Shown piece after piece: positions 45,507-54,700 of a DNA stretch of 64,000 nt. The stretch spans positions 434,001-498,000 of the forward strand of contig CP119326.1 of NCBI GenBank assembly GCA_029202665.1, in the 5' to 3' direction. Every line of letters starts with the position of its first letter. The first letter of the stretch is position 1. The notes under the pieces were generated by a model. That model had not been told where the DNA came from and searched no databases. It worked only from the letters and a program-made list of their open reading frames with translations. The position numbers were made by a program, and so were the translations under genes. The DNA comes from Candidatus Brevundimonas colombiensis (GTDB lineage: Bacteria; Pseudomonadota; Alphaproteobacteria; Caulobacterales; Caulobacteraceae).

Positions 45507-46178
45507 TCACCCCTCCGACGCGATCTGCCTCAGCGCCTGTTCGAACGCCTGGGCGGGTTGGCCGCCGGAGATCAGATATTTGCCCTCGACCACCACGGCG
45601 GGGACCGAGTTGATGCCCCGCGCGCGCCACGTCTCCTCGGCCTGACGCACGTCCTGCGCATAGCGGCCGGACGCCAGCACCTCGGCCGCCTCGGCCCGGT
45701 CCAGCCCGGCGGCCTGGGCCGCCTCGGTCAGGACGCGGGCGTCGGTGATGTTCCTGTTGTCGGTGAAATGGGCGGCGAACAGGGCCTGTTTCAGCGCCTT
45801 CTGCCTGTCCGGCGCCGTCTCGTGGGCCCAGTGCAGCAGGCGGTGGGCGTCGAAGGTGTTCCAGATGCGGCTGTCCGGCCGCATCCGCATGTCGAAGCCG
45901 ACTGAGGCGGCCCGCTCGGTGATCATGGCGCGGTTGGCGGCGGACTGTTCCGGGGTCGATCCGTATTTGCGGGCGATGTGTTCGCCGACATTCTCGCCCT
46001 CGGGCGCCATCTGGGGGTTCAGCTCGAACGGCTGAAAGGCGATGTCGGCGGCGATCCCCTCGTCCTTCAGCGTGTCCAGCGCGGTCTCCAGCCCGCCCAG
46101 GCCCACCACGCACCAGGGGCAGACCACGTCGGAAACGAAGTCGATCTTGAGGGTCTTGGCGGGAGCGACCTGGGTCAT
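45507..46178 (-). CDS. DsbA-family oxidoreductase, FrnE-like
   Basis: A 223-aa thioredoxin-fold protein with CPWC at 20-23 (SDVVCPWCVVG), FQPFELNPQMAPEGENV and a C-terminal GINSVPAVVVEGKYLISGGQP, the conserved cis-Pro loop and end of FrnE-type 2-hydroxychromene-2-carboxylate isomerase/DsbA proteins. It has no signal peptide, so it acts in the cytosol, likely in disulfide or oxidative-stress chemistry. It stands alone; a family A repeat lies beyond its stop and a family B repeat beyond its start. Confidence 0.92.
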   Translation of the reverse strand: MTQVAPAKTLKIDFVSDVVCPWCVVGLGGLETALDTLKDEGIAADIAFQPFELNPQMAPEGENVGEHIARKYGSTPEQSAANRAMITERAASVGFDMRMRPDSRIWNTFDAHRLLHWAHETAPDRQKALKQALFAAHFTDNRNITDARVLTEAAQAAGLDRAEAAEVLASGRYAQDVRQAEETWRARGINSVPAVVVEGKYLISGGQPAQAFEQALRQIASEG

Positions 46179-46246
46179 GGCGGCGGCCTTCTGAAACAGA
46201 GAGTGTTGCGAAGCATATGGGAAGCCCGGGCACGAACGCCAGACCG

Positions 46247-46326
46247 TCTCCTCCCCACCGTGTGGGGAGGGATATCCCGAAGGGGTGGAGGGGCTCTCGA
46301 CGCCTCCGCATGGAATGGGGAGGAGA
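46247..46326. repeat. extragenic inverted repeat, family B copy 2
   Basis: Ends are TCTCCTCCCCA and TGGGGAGGAGA, with CCCGAAGGGGTGGAGGGGCT inside, as in the longer copy at 23883-24028. It lies between the DUF1206 stop and the start of the FrnE-like gene. Confidence 0.7.
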
Positions 46327-46334
46327 CCAAAGCC

Positions 46335-47225
46335 TCAGCCGATCTTCAGGTCCCGGGGCGGCCGGATGCGCCGCCAGCGCGCCTCCACGAAGGCGAAGGC
46401 CCCGAACGCCATCAGTCCCGCCGCCGTCAGCCCCAGGATGATCGAGCCGCCCGGCTGGGCCTCCAGCGCCTCCAGGGCCGCCGCCGTGGTCGTCACCTCG
46501 CCCGAGCGCGCATGAAGCCCCGCCAGCACCACGAAGGCCCCCAGCGGCAGATAGGCGAACCCCCGCGCGGCGTATCCCGTCCGCGCCAGGGCCGTCGCCG
46601 TCCCGCAGAAGGCCCTGGGACAGGCCAGGGCGTCGTCGAAGTCGTCGCGGAAGGCCCTCACGATATTGCCGACCCCCACCGCCAGCACGGTCAGCCCGGC
46701 GCCGATCAGCAGCGCCTCGCCGAACGGCAGGGCCAGAAGGGCGGCGGCCTTCTGCTGGTTCTCGGCGATGCTCTCGGCCTGGGCGGACGAGGCGTTCGAG
46801 GCCTCGGCGAACTCGTCCAGATATTCGAACACGCCGGTCGCCAGCACGCCATAGAACAGGCCGCTGACCGCCTGGCCCGCCCGCGTGATCCAGCCCTTCA
46901 GGTCGGTCCCCTCGTGGTCGGCGTCGAACACCGCCTGCAATACGCGCCAGCCGACGAAGGCCCACAGGCCCAGGCCCAGCAGCACCAGCCAGACCTTGCC
47001 GAACGGCTGTTCCGCCAGCCAGCCCGCCGCGCCGCTGGTCCCGACCGCCTCGCCGATCCGGTCGGTCGCCGCCAGCAGGGTCAGGCCCCCGGCCGACAGA
47101 TAGACGAAGCCCCGCGCCCCGTAACCGACCCGCGCCGCGCCCTCCAGCAGCGTGGCCAGCGAGGGTCGGCCCAAGATGCGGCCCAGGTCGGCGGCGGCGC
47201 AACGAAGGGTCTTGGCGGCGGTCAT
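46335..47225 (-). CDS. DUF1206 membrane protein
   Basis: A 296-aa protein with six predicted helices arranged as three pairs. Each pair contains an (A)R.GY.ARGF.Y motif (AARVGYGARGFVYLSAG near 30, ITRAGQAVSGLFYGVL near 113 and LARTGYAARGFAYLPLG near 214), the hallmark of DUF1206. Function is unknown. Its 5' end is divergent from a small TTG-start gene with a shared 134-bp gap. Confidence 0.92.
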   Translation of the reverse strand: MTAAKTLRCAAADLGRILGRPSLATLLEGAARVGYGARGFVYLSAGGLTLLAATDRIGEAVGTSGAAGWLAEQPFGKVWLVLLGLGLWAFVGWRVLQAVFDADHEGTDLKGWITRAGQAVSGLFYGVLATGVFEYLDEFAEASNASSAQAESIAENQQKAAALLALPFGEALLIGAGLTVLAVGVGNIVRAFRDDFDDALACPRAFCGTATALARTGYAARGFAYLPLGAFVVLAGLHARSGEVTTTAAALEALEAQPGGSIILGLTAAGLMAFGAFAFVEARWRRIRPPRDLKIG

Positions 47226-47291
47226 CGCATCTCCGGCAGCGAGACGCCCCTAAACGCCCCGCCGCCGGAAAGGCTCAACACGCCTATAGGT

Positions 47292-47319
47292 TGTGTTGCG
47301 TATCCGACAGACGAGACGA
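47292..47319 (+). repeat. direct motif copy 1, upstream of 66-aa gene
   Basis: TGTGTTGCGTATCCGACAGA followed by CGAGACGA. The motif recurs with few changes at 47629-47655, with the shared core CCGACAGACG (47304-47313 here). It lies about 40 bp before the downstream start codon, so it may be a shared promoter or operator element. Confidence 0.45.
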
Positions 47320-47359
47320 CGCCTAGGAGAATAGGGTCCATCTCAAGGGAGCGGGTCCA

Positions 47360-47560
47360 TTGCGCATCTACGAGTTTCATTTCTTCGATCAGGCGGATCG
47401 CCGCCCACTGGTCGATTTCTTCGACGGCGCCGACGACAATACGGCCCTGGCCGCCGCCCACGCCCGGCTGGCCGATCACAGGTCCTGTATCGGCGTCGAT
47501 GTGCATGAGGCCGGCAGGATGGTGGGGCGAGTGCGACGCGACCAACCGGCCGCCCTCTGA
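47360..47560 (+). CDS. 66-aa hypothetical protein
   Basis: Starts at TTG (MRIYEFHFFDQADRRPLVDFFDG) with a GGGAGCGG site upstream. The aromatic, acidic N-terminus followed by DDNTALAAAHARLADH and a short basic end resembles the small DUF6894-like proteins common in alphaproteobacteria (YxFxLxDG start). Function unknown. Confidence 0.6.
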   Translation: MRIYEFHFFDQADRRPLVDFFDGADDNTALAAAHARLADHRSCIGVDVHEAGRMVGRVRRDQPAAL

Positions 47561-47628
47561 TCGCTGGCGTACACATCGCGGTATTATCAGGCTTTTTCCC
47601 CAGGAACCGGGATCAGATACAGTCACGC

Positions 47629-47655
47629 TGTGTCGGGTTCCGACAGACGCGACGA
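47629..47655 (+). repeat. direct motif copy 2, upstream of crp/fnr-type gene
   Basis: TGTGTCGGGTTCCGACAGAC followed by GCGACGA, matching 47292-47319 with the core CCGACAGACG (47640-47649). It ends 12 bp before the ATG of the Crp/Fnr regulator gene, which suggests autoregulation or a common sigma-factor promoter. Confidence 0.45.
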
Positions 47656-47667
47656 GCGGATCGCCTT

Positions 47668-48357
47668 ATGCGCGAACTCATGCGCAGCCTCCCGCCGGGC
47701 AACCGGTTGATCCATGGTCTGGACCCCGAAGACCGCGACGCCCTTCTCGGGGTCGCCAACCCGGTGGAATTCGCCCTGGGCCATGTGTTCAACGAGCCGG
47801 ACGACATCATCGAACACCTGCACTTCATCGACAGCGGCTTCTGCTCCTCGGTGGCGGTGCTGGAGGATGGACGCACGGTCGAGACCGTCATGATCGGGCG
47901 CGAGGGGGTGCTGGGCGTCGTCGCCTCGGTCGTGCCCCATCACGCCCATACCCGCAGCGTGGCCCAGATGGCGGGCACGGCGCGGCGGGTGGAGGCGGGC
48001 CGATTCCGCGCCCTGTCGGCCCAGCGGCCCGGCCTGCGCGACGCGACGGCGATCTATATGGCCCGGCTTCAGGGCGAACTGGAGCAGTCGACGGCCTGCA
48101 ACGCCCTGCACCACGCCGGCCAGAGGTTCGCCAAATGGCTGCTGCGCTGTCACGACCGGGTCCAGGGCGACACCCTGAACCTGACGCAGGAGTATCTGGC
48201 CTCCATGCTGGGCTCGCAGCGGACCACGGTGAACGAGGCGGCCCAGGGGCTGCAGAAGGCCGGCGCGATCGCCTATTCGCGCGGGCGCATCACCGTTCTG
48301 GACCGCAGCGCCCTGGAGCGGGCCGCCTGCGAATGTTACCGCCGTGGCGACGACTGA
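47668..48357 (+). CDS. Crp/Fnr-family transcriptional regulator
   Basis: A 229-aa regulator. The N-terminal cyclic-nucleotide-binding-like domain contains FALGHVFNEPDDIIEHLHFIDSG and TVETVMIGREGVLG. No Cys cluster for an Fnr-type iron-sulfur centre is seen at the N-terminus. The C-terminal winged helix (TLNLTQEYLASMLGSQRTTVNEAAQGLQKAGAIAYSRGRI, about 170-209) binds DNA. It stands alone and may control the 66-aa gene through a shared upstream motif. Confidence 0.93.
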   Translation: MRELMRSLPPGNRLIHGLDPEDRDALLGVANPVEFALGHVFNEPDDIIEHLHFIDSGFCSSVAVLEDGRTVETVMIGREGVLGVVASVVPHHAHTRSVAQMAGTARRVEAGRFRALSAQRPGLRDATAIYMARLQGELEQSTACNALHHAGQRFAKWLLRCHDRVQGDTLNLTQEYLASMLGSQRTTVNEAAQGLQKAGAIAYSRGRITVLDRSALERAACECYRRGDD

Positions 48358-48386
48358 CGATCTCAGATCCCACGCCTGCCCCGGAC

Positions 48387-48515
48387 CGTCCTTCCGGGGC
48401 GTCCGAAGGACGAACCCGGAACCCAGGGGGGCGTTCTGTGATCGTCGAAACGGCCGGCGTCGAACGTGCGGCCCTGGCTTGCGGGTTCCTCGCTGCGCTC
48501 AGCCCCGGAATGACG
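48387..48515. repeat. extragenic inverted repeat, family A copy 3
   Basis: Starts CGTCCTTCCGGGGCGTCCGA and ends GCTCAGCCCCGGAATGACGA, with GAACCCGGAACCCAGG and GCGGGTTCCTCGCTGCG inside. It lies between the convergent Crp/Fnr and sensor-kinase genes. Confidence 0.75.
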
Positions 48516-48548
48516 AGACGGAGGCGATACCGAACAGTGAGATGGCCC

Positions 48549-49988
48549 TCAGGTCTGGGCGGCCGGCAGTTCCAGCACCGCCTTCAGCCCGCCCATGTCG
48601 CTGTCCGCCAGCGTCAGCCGCCCGCCATAGGCGCGCGTCAGGTCGTCGACGATCGACAGGCCCAGGCCCGATCCAGGCGCGCTTTCGTCCAGCCGGGCGC
48701 CGCGCTGCATGACCGTGTCGCGCTGATCGGCGGGCAGGCCCGGCCCGTCATCCTCGACCACCAGGATCATCTGCCCCAGGCCGCTGCCGCCGGCCGAGAC
48801 GCGCACCCGACGCCGGGCGAACTTGGCGGCGTTCTCGATCAGATTGCCCAGGATCTCCTGCAGGTCCTGACGCTCGCCCAGGAAGGCCAGGTCGTCGGGC
48901 GCGCGCCAGTCGATCTCGACCCCCTTGGTGCGGAACACCTGTTCGATCATGACCGCCAGTTCGTCCAGCACCTCGGGCACGGGCGTCGTCTCGCCCAGAC
49001 CGTGAGCGGCGCGGGCGGCGGCGCGGGCGCGGCGCAGGTGGTGATCGACCTGGCCCTGCATGACCTTGGTCTGGCGCCGCACCAGTTCGGGCAGTTGCCC
49101 CTCCTGCGTCCCCGCCTCGGCCAGCATGACCGAGATCGGCGTCTTCAGCGCATGGGCCAGGTTGCCGACGTGGGTGCGCTGGCGCTCGACCACCTCCTGG
49201 TTATGATCAAGCAGGCGGTTGACCTGTTCGGCCAGGGGCTGGATCTCCAGCGGATAGGACCGCCCGATCCGCGCCGACCGGCCCTTGCGCACGTCCGCGA
49301 TCTCGTCGCGCAGGTCGAACAGGGGCCTGAGGCCGATCCGCACCTGGATGAAGACCGCCGACACCAGCCCCAGCCCCAAGACCAACAGGGCGATCCAGGC
49401 GACATGGGCGAACTGGCGCGTGTCGGCGTCCACCTCGGACCGGTCCACGGCGGCGATGAAGATGATCGGATGTTCGTGCCGGGGGATGGACTTCATGCTG
49501 GCGGCGACGCGCAGGGGTTCGTGCGTCTCGGCGTCGTCCTTGGGGCCGGTCGTGTTGAAGGTGATGACGTCGCCAAAGGCCGCATCCAGCCGCCGGGGCA
49601 GGTCCGGCGGCAGCGCCAGGTCGTAACGCCACAGCGAGTTGGAGCGCGCCAGATTGACCAGCCGCCCGTCCGGCCGCACCTCCAGGATCTGCCAGTATTT
49701 GCCCGACAGCAGGCGCAGGGTGCGGGCGTCCTGAATCTGGGGCGCGACGTCGCCGGGCGGGGTGCGGCTGGCGGCGACCACGATCTCGTCGATGGTCTCG
49801 TTCAGCGTGGCCCCCAGACGCCGCAGGGCCGATTCCTGGAAGGCCTGGGTCAGGACCAGGGCCGCGATCACAAGGGCCACCAGAATCCACGCCGAGGCCA
49901 GCCAGATCAGCCGGCGCGTCAGCGACCGTCCCGGCCGCCCGAACCAGCGGCCCCAATCGAGGCGTTTCGCGACCGGCGCCTCGGTCAC
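48549..49988 (-). CDS. sensor histidine kinase
   Basis: A 479-aa kinase with two helices (about 27-49 and 192-213) framing a periplasmic domain. A HAMP-like linker follows, then the H-box in HVGNLAHALKTPISVMLAEAG with the phosphorylated His. NLIENAAKFA is the N-box, DDGPGLPADQ the G1 box and SGLGLSIVDDL the G2 box. The LAHALKTP form resembles the PhoQ branch. It overlaps the response-regulator gene by 4 bp, forming a two-component system. Confidence 0.94.
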   Translation of the reverse strand: MTEAPVAKRLDWGRWFGRPGRSLTRRLIWLASAWILVALVIAALVLTQAFQESALRRLGATLNETIDEIVVAASRTPPGDVAPQIQDARTLRLLSGKYWQILEVRPDGRLVNLARSNSLWRYDLALPPDLPRRLDAAFGDVITFNTTGPKDDAETHEPLRVAASMKSIPRHEHPIIFIAAVDRSEVDADTRQFAHVAWIALLVLGLGLVSAVFIQVRIGLRPLFDLRDEIADVRKGRSARIGRSYPLEIQPLAEQVNRLLDHNQEVVERQRTHVGNLAHALKTPISVMLAEAGTQEGQLPELVRRQTKVMQGQVDHHLRRARAAARAAHGLGETTPVPEVLDELAVMIEQVFRTKGVEIDWRAPDDLAFLGERQDLQEILGNLIENAAKFARRRVRVSAGGSGLGQMILVVEDDGPGLPADQRDTVMQRGARLDESAPGSGLGLSIVDDLTRAYGGRLTLADSDMGGLKAVLELPAAQT

Positions 49989-50665
49989 GCCGGTTCGGAT
50001 TCGCCCGCCAGCGGGGTCAGCCGGTATCCCAGGCCGCGCACGGTCTCGATCCGGTCAGGCCCGACCTTCTTCCTGACCCGGCCGATGAAGACCTCGATGG
50101 TGTTGGAATCCCGGTCGAAATCCTGGTCGTACAGATGCTCGACCAGCTCCGTGCGACTGATGACCCGGCCCTGATGCATCATCATGTAATGCAGCAGCCG
50201 GTATTCCAGCGACGTCAGCCGCAGCGGCTCGCCGTTGACGCTGGCCCGCGCCGCGCGGGGGTCCAGCCTCAGGCCGCCGCACGACAGGGTCGCCGAGGCG
50301 ATGCCCGCCGACCGCCGCAGCAGCGCCCGCAGACGCGCCAGCAGCTCCTCGGTATGGAAGGGCTTGGTCAGATAGTCGTCGGCCCCGGCGTCGAAGCCCG
50401 CCACCTTGTCCGACCAGGCGCCGCGCGCCGTCAGGATCAGGACCGGCGTGGTCTTGCCCTCGCGCCGCCAGCGTTCCAGCACCGACACCCCATCGATCTT
50501 GGGCAGGCCCAGGTCCAGCACGATGACGTCATAGGGTTCGTTCTCGCCCAGATAATGGGCTTCCTCGCCGTCCGGGGCGTGGTCCACGGCGTATCCCGCG
50601 TCGCCCAGCGCCGCCTTCAGCTGACGCGACAGGTCCGCGTCGTCTTCGACCAGAAGCACGCGCAT
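49985..50665 (-). CDS. OmpR/PhoP-family response regulator
   Basis: A 226-aa regulator. The receiver domain has acidic VEDD at 6-9, phospho-acceptor Asp51 in DLGLPKIDG, and Lys101 in DYLTKPF. The C-terminal winged-helix domain (LTSLEYRLLHYMMMHQGRVISRTELVEHLYDQDFDRDSNTIEVFIGRVRKKVG) is OmpR-type. It pairs with the overlapping kinase, and its start touches the stop of the PepSY-like gene. Its targets are unknown. Confidence 0.96.
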   Translation of the reverse strand: MRVLLVEDDADLSRQLKAALGDAGYAVDHAPDGEEAHYLGENEPYDVIVLDLGLPKIDGVSVLERWRREGKTTPVLILTARGAWSDKVAGFDAGADDYLTKPFHTEELLARLRALLRRSAGIASATLSCGGLRLDPRAARASVNGEPLRLTSLEYRLLHYMMMHQGRVISRTELVEHLYDQDFDRDSNTIEVFIGRVRKKVGPDRIETVRGLGYRLTPLAGESEPA

Positions 50666-51024
50666 CAGTTGGGCCTGCGGCGTTGAGCGTTGTCGGGACC
50701 ACCCTGGCGGGTCTGGCCGGTCTGGCCGTCGACCACCACCTCGCGCACGCGGCCGTCGCGTTCGACCAGGACGGAATAGTTGCCGTCGCGGCGCGGCTGG
50801 GTGTCGATGGGGCGCCCGCCCCCGGCCTCTCCGCCACGCCTGCGCGCCTCGTCGGGGCTGACGCGCGGGCCGCGGTCCGGCGACGGCTGGGCCTGGTCGC
50901 GCGACTGGGCGGCCGCCTGCGTGGTCATGACGGGGGCGAAGGCCAAGGCCATGATCAGGGCCATGATCGGGGCCATGATCGCGGGTCGGGCGGCGACGAT
51001 GAGACTGGCGGGTTTGCGAGACAT
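50665..51024 (-). CDS. secreted PepSY-like protein
   Basis: A 119-aa protein starting MSRKPASLIVAARPAIMAP. A hydrophobic signal segment ends near TTQAAAQS, followed by a basic linker (RGPRVSPDEARRRGGEA). The C-terminal NYSVLVERDGRVREVVVDGQTGQT matches the strand pattern of PepSY domains, which often accompany PhoPQ-like systems and modulate the sensor. Its stop overlaps the regulator start, so it is the first gene of the operon. Longer in-frame starts are rejected. Confidence 0.75.
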   Translation of the reverse strand: MSRKPASLIVAARPAIMAPIMALIMALAFAPVMTTQAAAQSRDQAQPSPDRGPRVSPDEARRRGGEAGGGRPIDTQPRRDGNYSVLVERDGRVREVVVDGQTGQTRQGGPDNAQRRRPN

Positions 51025-51244
51025 GGCGACCGATCTAGCCCCCTTCATCTGAACGGGTGCTGAATGCCTCGTATAGGTCAACAGCCGCCCTGCGCCAAAC
51101 CCGGGACCGTGAAAACCTGTCGATCCCGTCAGGGTGATGAACGGCGCCTGATCGCCGCCGTTCAGATCGGACTCAGGCGGGGGATGGTCTGGTCTCGTCA
51201 ACGCCGGCCGTTCCCGACCGGCGCACCGCTTGAAGGAGATCGTC

Positions 51245-51640
51245 ATGCGCAAGCTTATCGCCCCCGCCCTGATCCTGGCCGCCGCCTCCGTCGCCGCGCC
51301 GTCCCTGGCCCAGTCCTATCATCGCCCGGCGCCCCCGCCCCCGCCGCATCACGGCCCCCAGCACGGCCCCCAGCACGCCGGTTATGGCGGCTGGTCGTCG
51401 ATCAACGCCCGCCAGGCCAACCTGGACCGCCGCATCGACCGTGGCGTCCGCACCGGTCAGCTCAGCCGCCGCGAGGCCGCCCGCCTGCGCGGCGAGTTCA
51501 ACAGCCTGCTGCGGCTGGAGGCCAACTATCGTCGCGGCGGCCTGACGGCGTGGGAGCGCGCCGACCTGGACCGCCGCTTCGACCGCCTCTCGGCCCAGAT
51601 CCGCAACGAACGCGGCGACCGCGACAACTGGCGCGGCTGA
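51245..51640 (+). CDS. secreted hypothetical protein, His/Pro-rich linker
   Basis: A 131-aa protein with a perfect AAGGAG site and signal peptide (MRKLIAPALILAAASVAAPS, cut near LAQS). A His/Pro/Gly-rich linker (PPPPPHHGPQHGPQHAG) may bind metal. The mature helical part (NARQANLDRRIDRGVRTGQLSRREAARLRGEFNSLLRLEA) is the layout of small periplasmic proteins common in Caulobacterales. It faces the PepSY gene divergently and the RND operon convergently, so metal response is possible but unproven. Confidence 0.85.
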   Translation: MRKLIAPALILAAASVAAPSLAQSYHRPAPPPPPHHGPQHGPQHAGYGGWSSINARQANLDRRIDRGVRTGQLSRREAARLRGEFNSLLRLEANYRRGGLTAWERADLDRRFDRLSAQIRNERGDRDNWRG

Positions 51641-51668
51641 GGCCGCTGGGGCCTTGCTCCGACGGATC

Positions 51669-51696
51669 GGGCGCGGTCTTGCGACCGCGCCCCTTT
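51669..51696 (+). terminator. terminator after secreted His/Pro protein
   Basis: GGGCGCGGTC (51669-51678) pairs perfectly with GACCGCGCCC (51683-51692) over a 4-nt loop and is followed by CTTTC. It lies 29 bp after the stop and just before the convergent RND stop. Confidence 0.75.
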
Positions 51697-51702
51697 CGCC
51701 AT

Positions 51703-54700
51703 TCAGGCCGAGGCTTCCTCCACCGCATCCGGCCGACGCCGGATGGCGCGCGCGGCGAAGGCGGGCAGGACCAGCAGGGTCAGGGCGGTTGCGGTCAGAA
51801 GCCCGCCGATGACCACCGTGGCCAGGGGCTTCTGCACCTCGGCCCCCGCCCCGTGGGCCAGAGCCATGGGGATGAAGCCGACGATGGCCACCAGGGCCGT
51901 GGTCAGCACCGCGCGCAGGCGGCCGCTGGCCCCCTCGATCGCCGCCTGGACAGGGGACGACCCGGCCTGCAGCCGCTCTCGGACGGCCTGCATCAGCACC
52001 AGGCCGTTCAGGGTCGCCACCCCCGAGACGGCGATGAAGCCGACCGCCGCCGAGACCGAGAACGGCATCCCCCGCGCCAGCAACGCCAGCGCCCCGCCCA
52101 CCAGGGCCAGGGGCACGCAGGCGAACACCAGCCCCGCCTCGCGCACCGACCCCAGGGCCATGAACAGAAGCCCCCCGATCAGGACGAAGGCGACCGGCAC
52201 GACCAGACCCAGCCGCTGTTCGGCCCGCTTCAGGTTCTCGAACTGCCCGCCCCAGCTCAGGGCATAGCCGGTCGGCAGGTCGACGGCCTGCGCCACCCGC
52301 CCCTGCGCCTCGGCGACGAAGCCGCCCAGATCCCGGCCGCGCACATTGGCCTGGACCACCATGCGGCGGCTGCCGTCGGTGCGGCTGATCTGGTTCTGAC
52401 CCTCCGCGACCTGAATTCCGGCGACCGAGGACAGGGGCACGCTGGCCCCGCCGGACGTCGCGATGGGCAGGGCCGCCAAGGCGGCGGGATCGTCGCGCGC
52501 CTGATCCGACAGGCGGACAACCACGTCGAAGCGGCGGTCGCCCTCGAAGATACGACCCGCCCGGGCGCCGCCAAGCGCGGTGGACACCGCCTCGGACACA
52601 TCCGCCGCCGACAGGCCGTAGTTGGCGGCCGCGAACCGATCCACCGCCACCGTCAGGGTCGGCAGGCCGGCGACCTGCTCCACCCGCACGTCGGCGGCGC
52701 CGGGCGTGCCGCGCAGGGCCGCCGCCACCTGATCCGCCGTCGCCTGCAGACGGGTGAAGTCGTCGCCGTGGACCATGACCGCCAGATCGGTGCGCACGCC
52801 CGAGATCAGCTCGTTGAAGCGCAGTTCGATGGGCTGGCTGAACTCCAGACTATTGCCCAGCTGACCGGAGGCGACCGTCTCCAGCCGCGCCACCAGATCG
52901 GCCTTGGGCAGCCGGGGATCGGGCCAGGCCTTCCTGTCCTTCAGCACGATCACGGCGTCGGAGATGTTGGGCGGCATGGGATCGACCGCCGCCTCGGCCG
53001 TGCCGGTGCGCGAGAAGATGGTCTCGATCTCCGGCTGGGCCTTGATGGCCCGCTCCAGCGCCATCTGCATGGCCAGCGACTGCTCCAGCGAGGCGGACGG
53101 GACGCGCAGCGCCTGCATGGCGATGTCGCCTTCGTCCAGGGTCGGGATGAACTCGCGCCCCAACAGGGTGAAGGCGGTTCCGCCCAGCGTCAGGGCCATG
53201 CCCGCCGCGATCAGCACCGCCCGAGGCCGGGCGACGGCGGCGCGGATGGCCGGCTCGATCCAACGGCGGGCGACGCGCAGCACCGCGGTCTCGTGCGCCT
53301 CGATCCGCCCCTGCGCATCGCGGTGGACCGTTCGGGGCTCGCGCACGATCAGGGCCGTCATGGCCGGAACAAAGGTGAAGGAAAACACGAAGGCGCCGAC
53401 CAGGGCCAGCATGACGGTGGCCCCCATCGGCACGAAGGTCTTGCCCTCCACCCCCTCCAGCATCAGCAGGGGCGCAAAGACCAGAAGTATGATCAGCTGG
53501 CCGAAGGCGGCGGGCTTGACCATTTGGCGGGCGGCAGCGGCCGCGACGCCCAGCCGTTCGCCCGGCCTCAGCATCCGCCCCAGTTCGGCGCGCCGCCGAC
53601 CCAGCATCAGCAGCGTGTTCTCCACCACCACGACCGCCCCGTCGACCAGCAGCCCGAAGTCCAGGGCGCCCAGGCTCATCAGATTGCCGCTGACGCCGAA
53701 GTGGTTCATGCCGATCACCGCGAACAGGAAGCTGAGCGGGATCATCAGGGCGGTTATGGTCGCGGCGCGGATGTCGCCCAACAGCAGGAACAGCACCGCC
53801 ACGACCAGAAGCGCGCCCTCGATCAGGTTGCGGGCCACGGTCTTGATCGTGGCGTTGACCAGGGCGCTGCGGTTCAGCACCGGCTGCACCACTACATCGG
53901 GCGGCAGGCTGGCGGAGATATGCTCCAGCCGTTCGGCGGCCGCCTGGGCCACGGTGCGGCTGTTGGCGCCGGCCAGCATCAGGGCCGTGCCGATCACCGC
54001 CTCGTGCCCGTCGCGGCTGGCCCCGCCCAGGCGCGGGGCCTGGCCGATCTCGACCGTCGCCACATCGGCGACGCGCACCACCAGGCCGTTGCGGTTGACC
54101 ACCGGCGCCTGGGCCAGGTCCTCGGCCGTGCGGGCCAGGGCGTCGGTCCGCACCGTCAGGGCCTCGCCCGCGCGCTGGACATAGCCGGCGCCGGCCTGGA
54201 CGTTGGCCCGCTCCAGCGCCCGAACCAGGTCCGACAGCCCCAGGCCATAGGCGGCCAGCCGCGCCGCATCGGGCCGCACGGCGTATTCCTTCACATAGCC
54301 GCCGTTGACGTCGACCCCGGCCAGGCCCGGCGCGGTGCGCATCCGGGGCGCCACGATCCAGTCCTGGACCGTGCGCAGATAGGCCGCGCGCGCCTGGGGC
54401 GTGGTCAGCCGCTCGCCCTCGGGCGTCAGATAGGCGCCGTCCGCCTGCCAGCCGGGCCCCGCCCCTTTGACGGCGGCGCGGTCGAACGGCTTGAAGTCCA
54501 CCGTCCACATCAGCACCTCGCCCAGGCCCGTGGTGATCGGCGCCAGGACCGGCTCGACCCCGTCAGACAGGCTTTCGCGCGCCTGGGCCAGGCGTTCCGC
54601 CACCTGCTGGCGGGCGAAATACAGGTCGGTGCGGTCGCTGAAGATCACCGTGACCTGGCTGAAGCCGCTACGGCTCAGCGACCGGGTGGACTGCAGGCCG

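Noticed and set aside
47603..47628. A possible EcfG-type general stress promoter (GGAACC near 47603)
   Set aside because: The -10 side does not give the expected CGTT-like element at a 16-17 bp spacing, so support is too weak.
45978..50174. A plus-strand open frame of 1398 codons
   Set aside because: It runs antisense through the DUF1206 and sensor-kinase genes and crosses the genuine Crp/Fnr gene in another frame. Composition is that of shadow frames.
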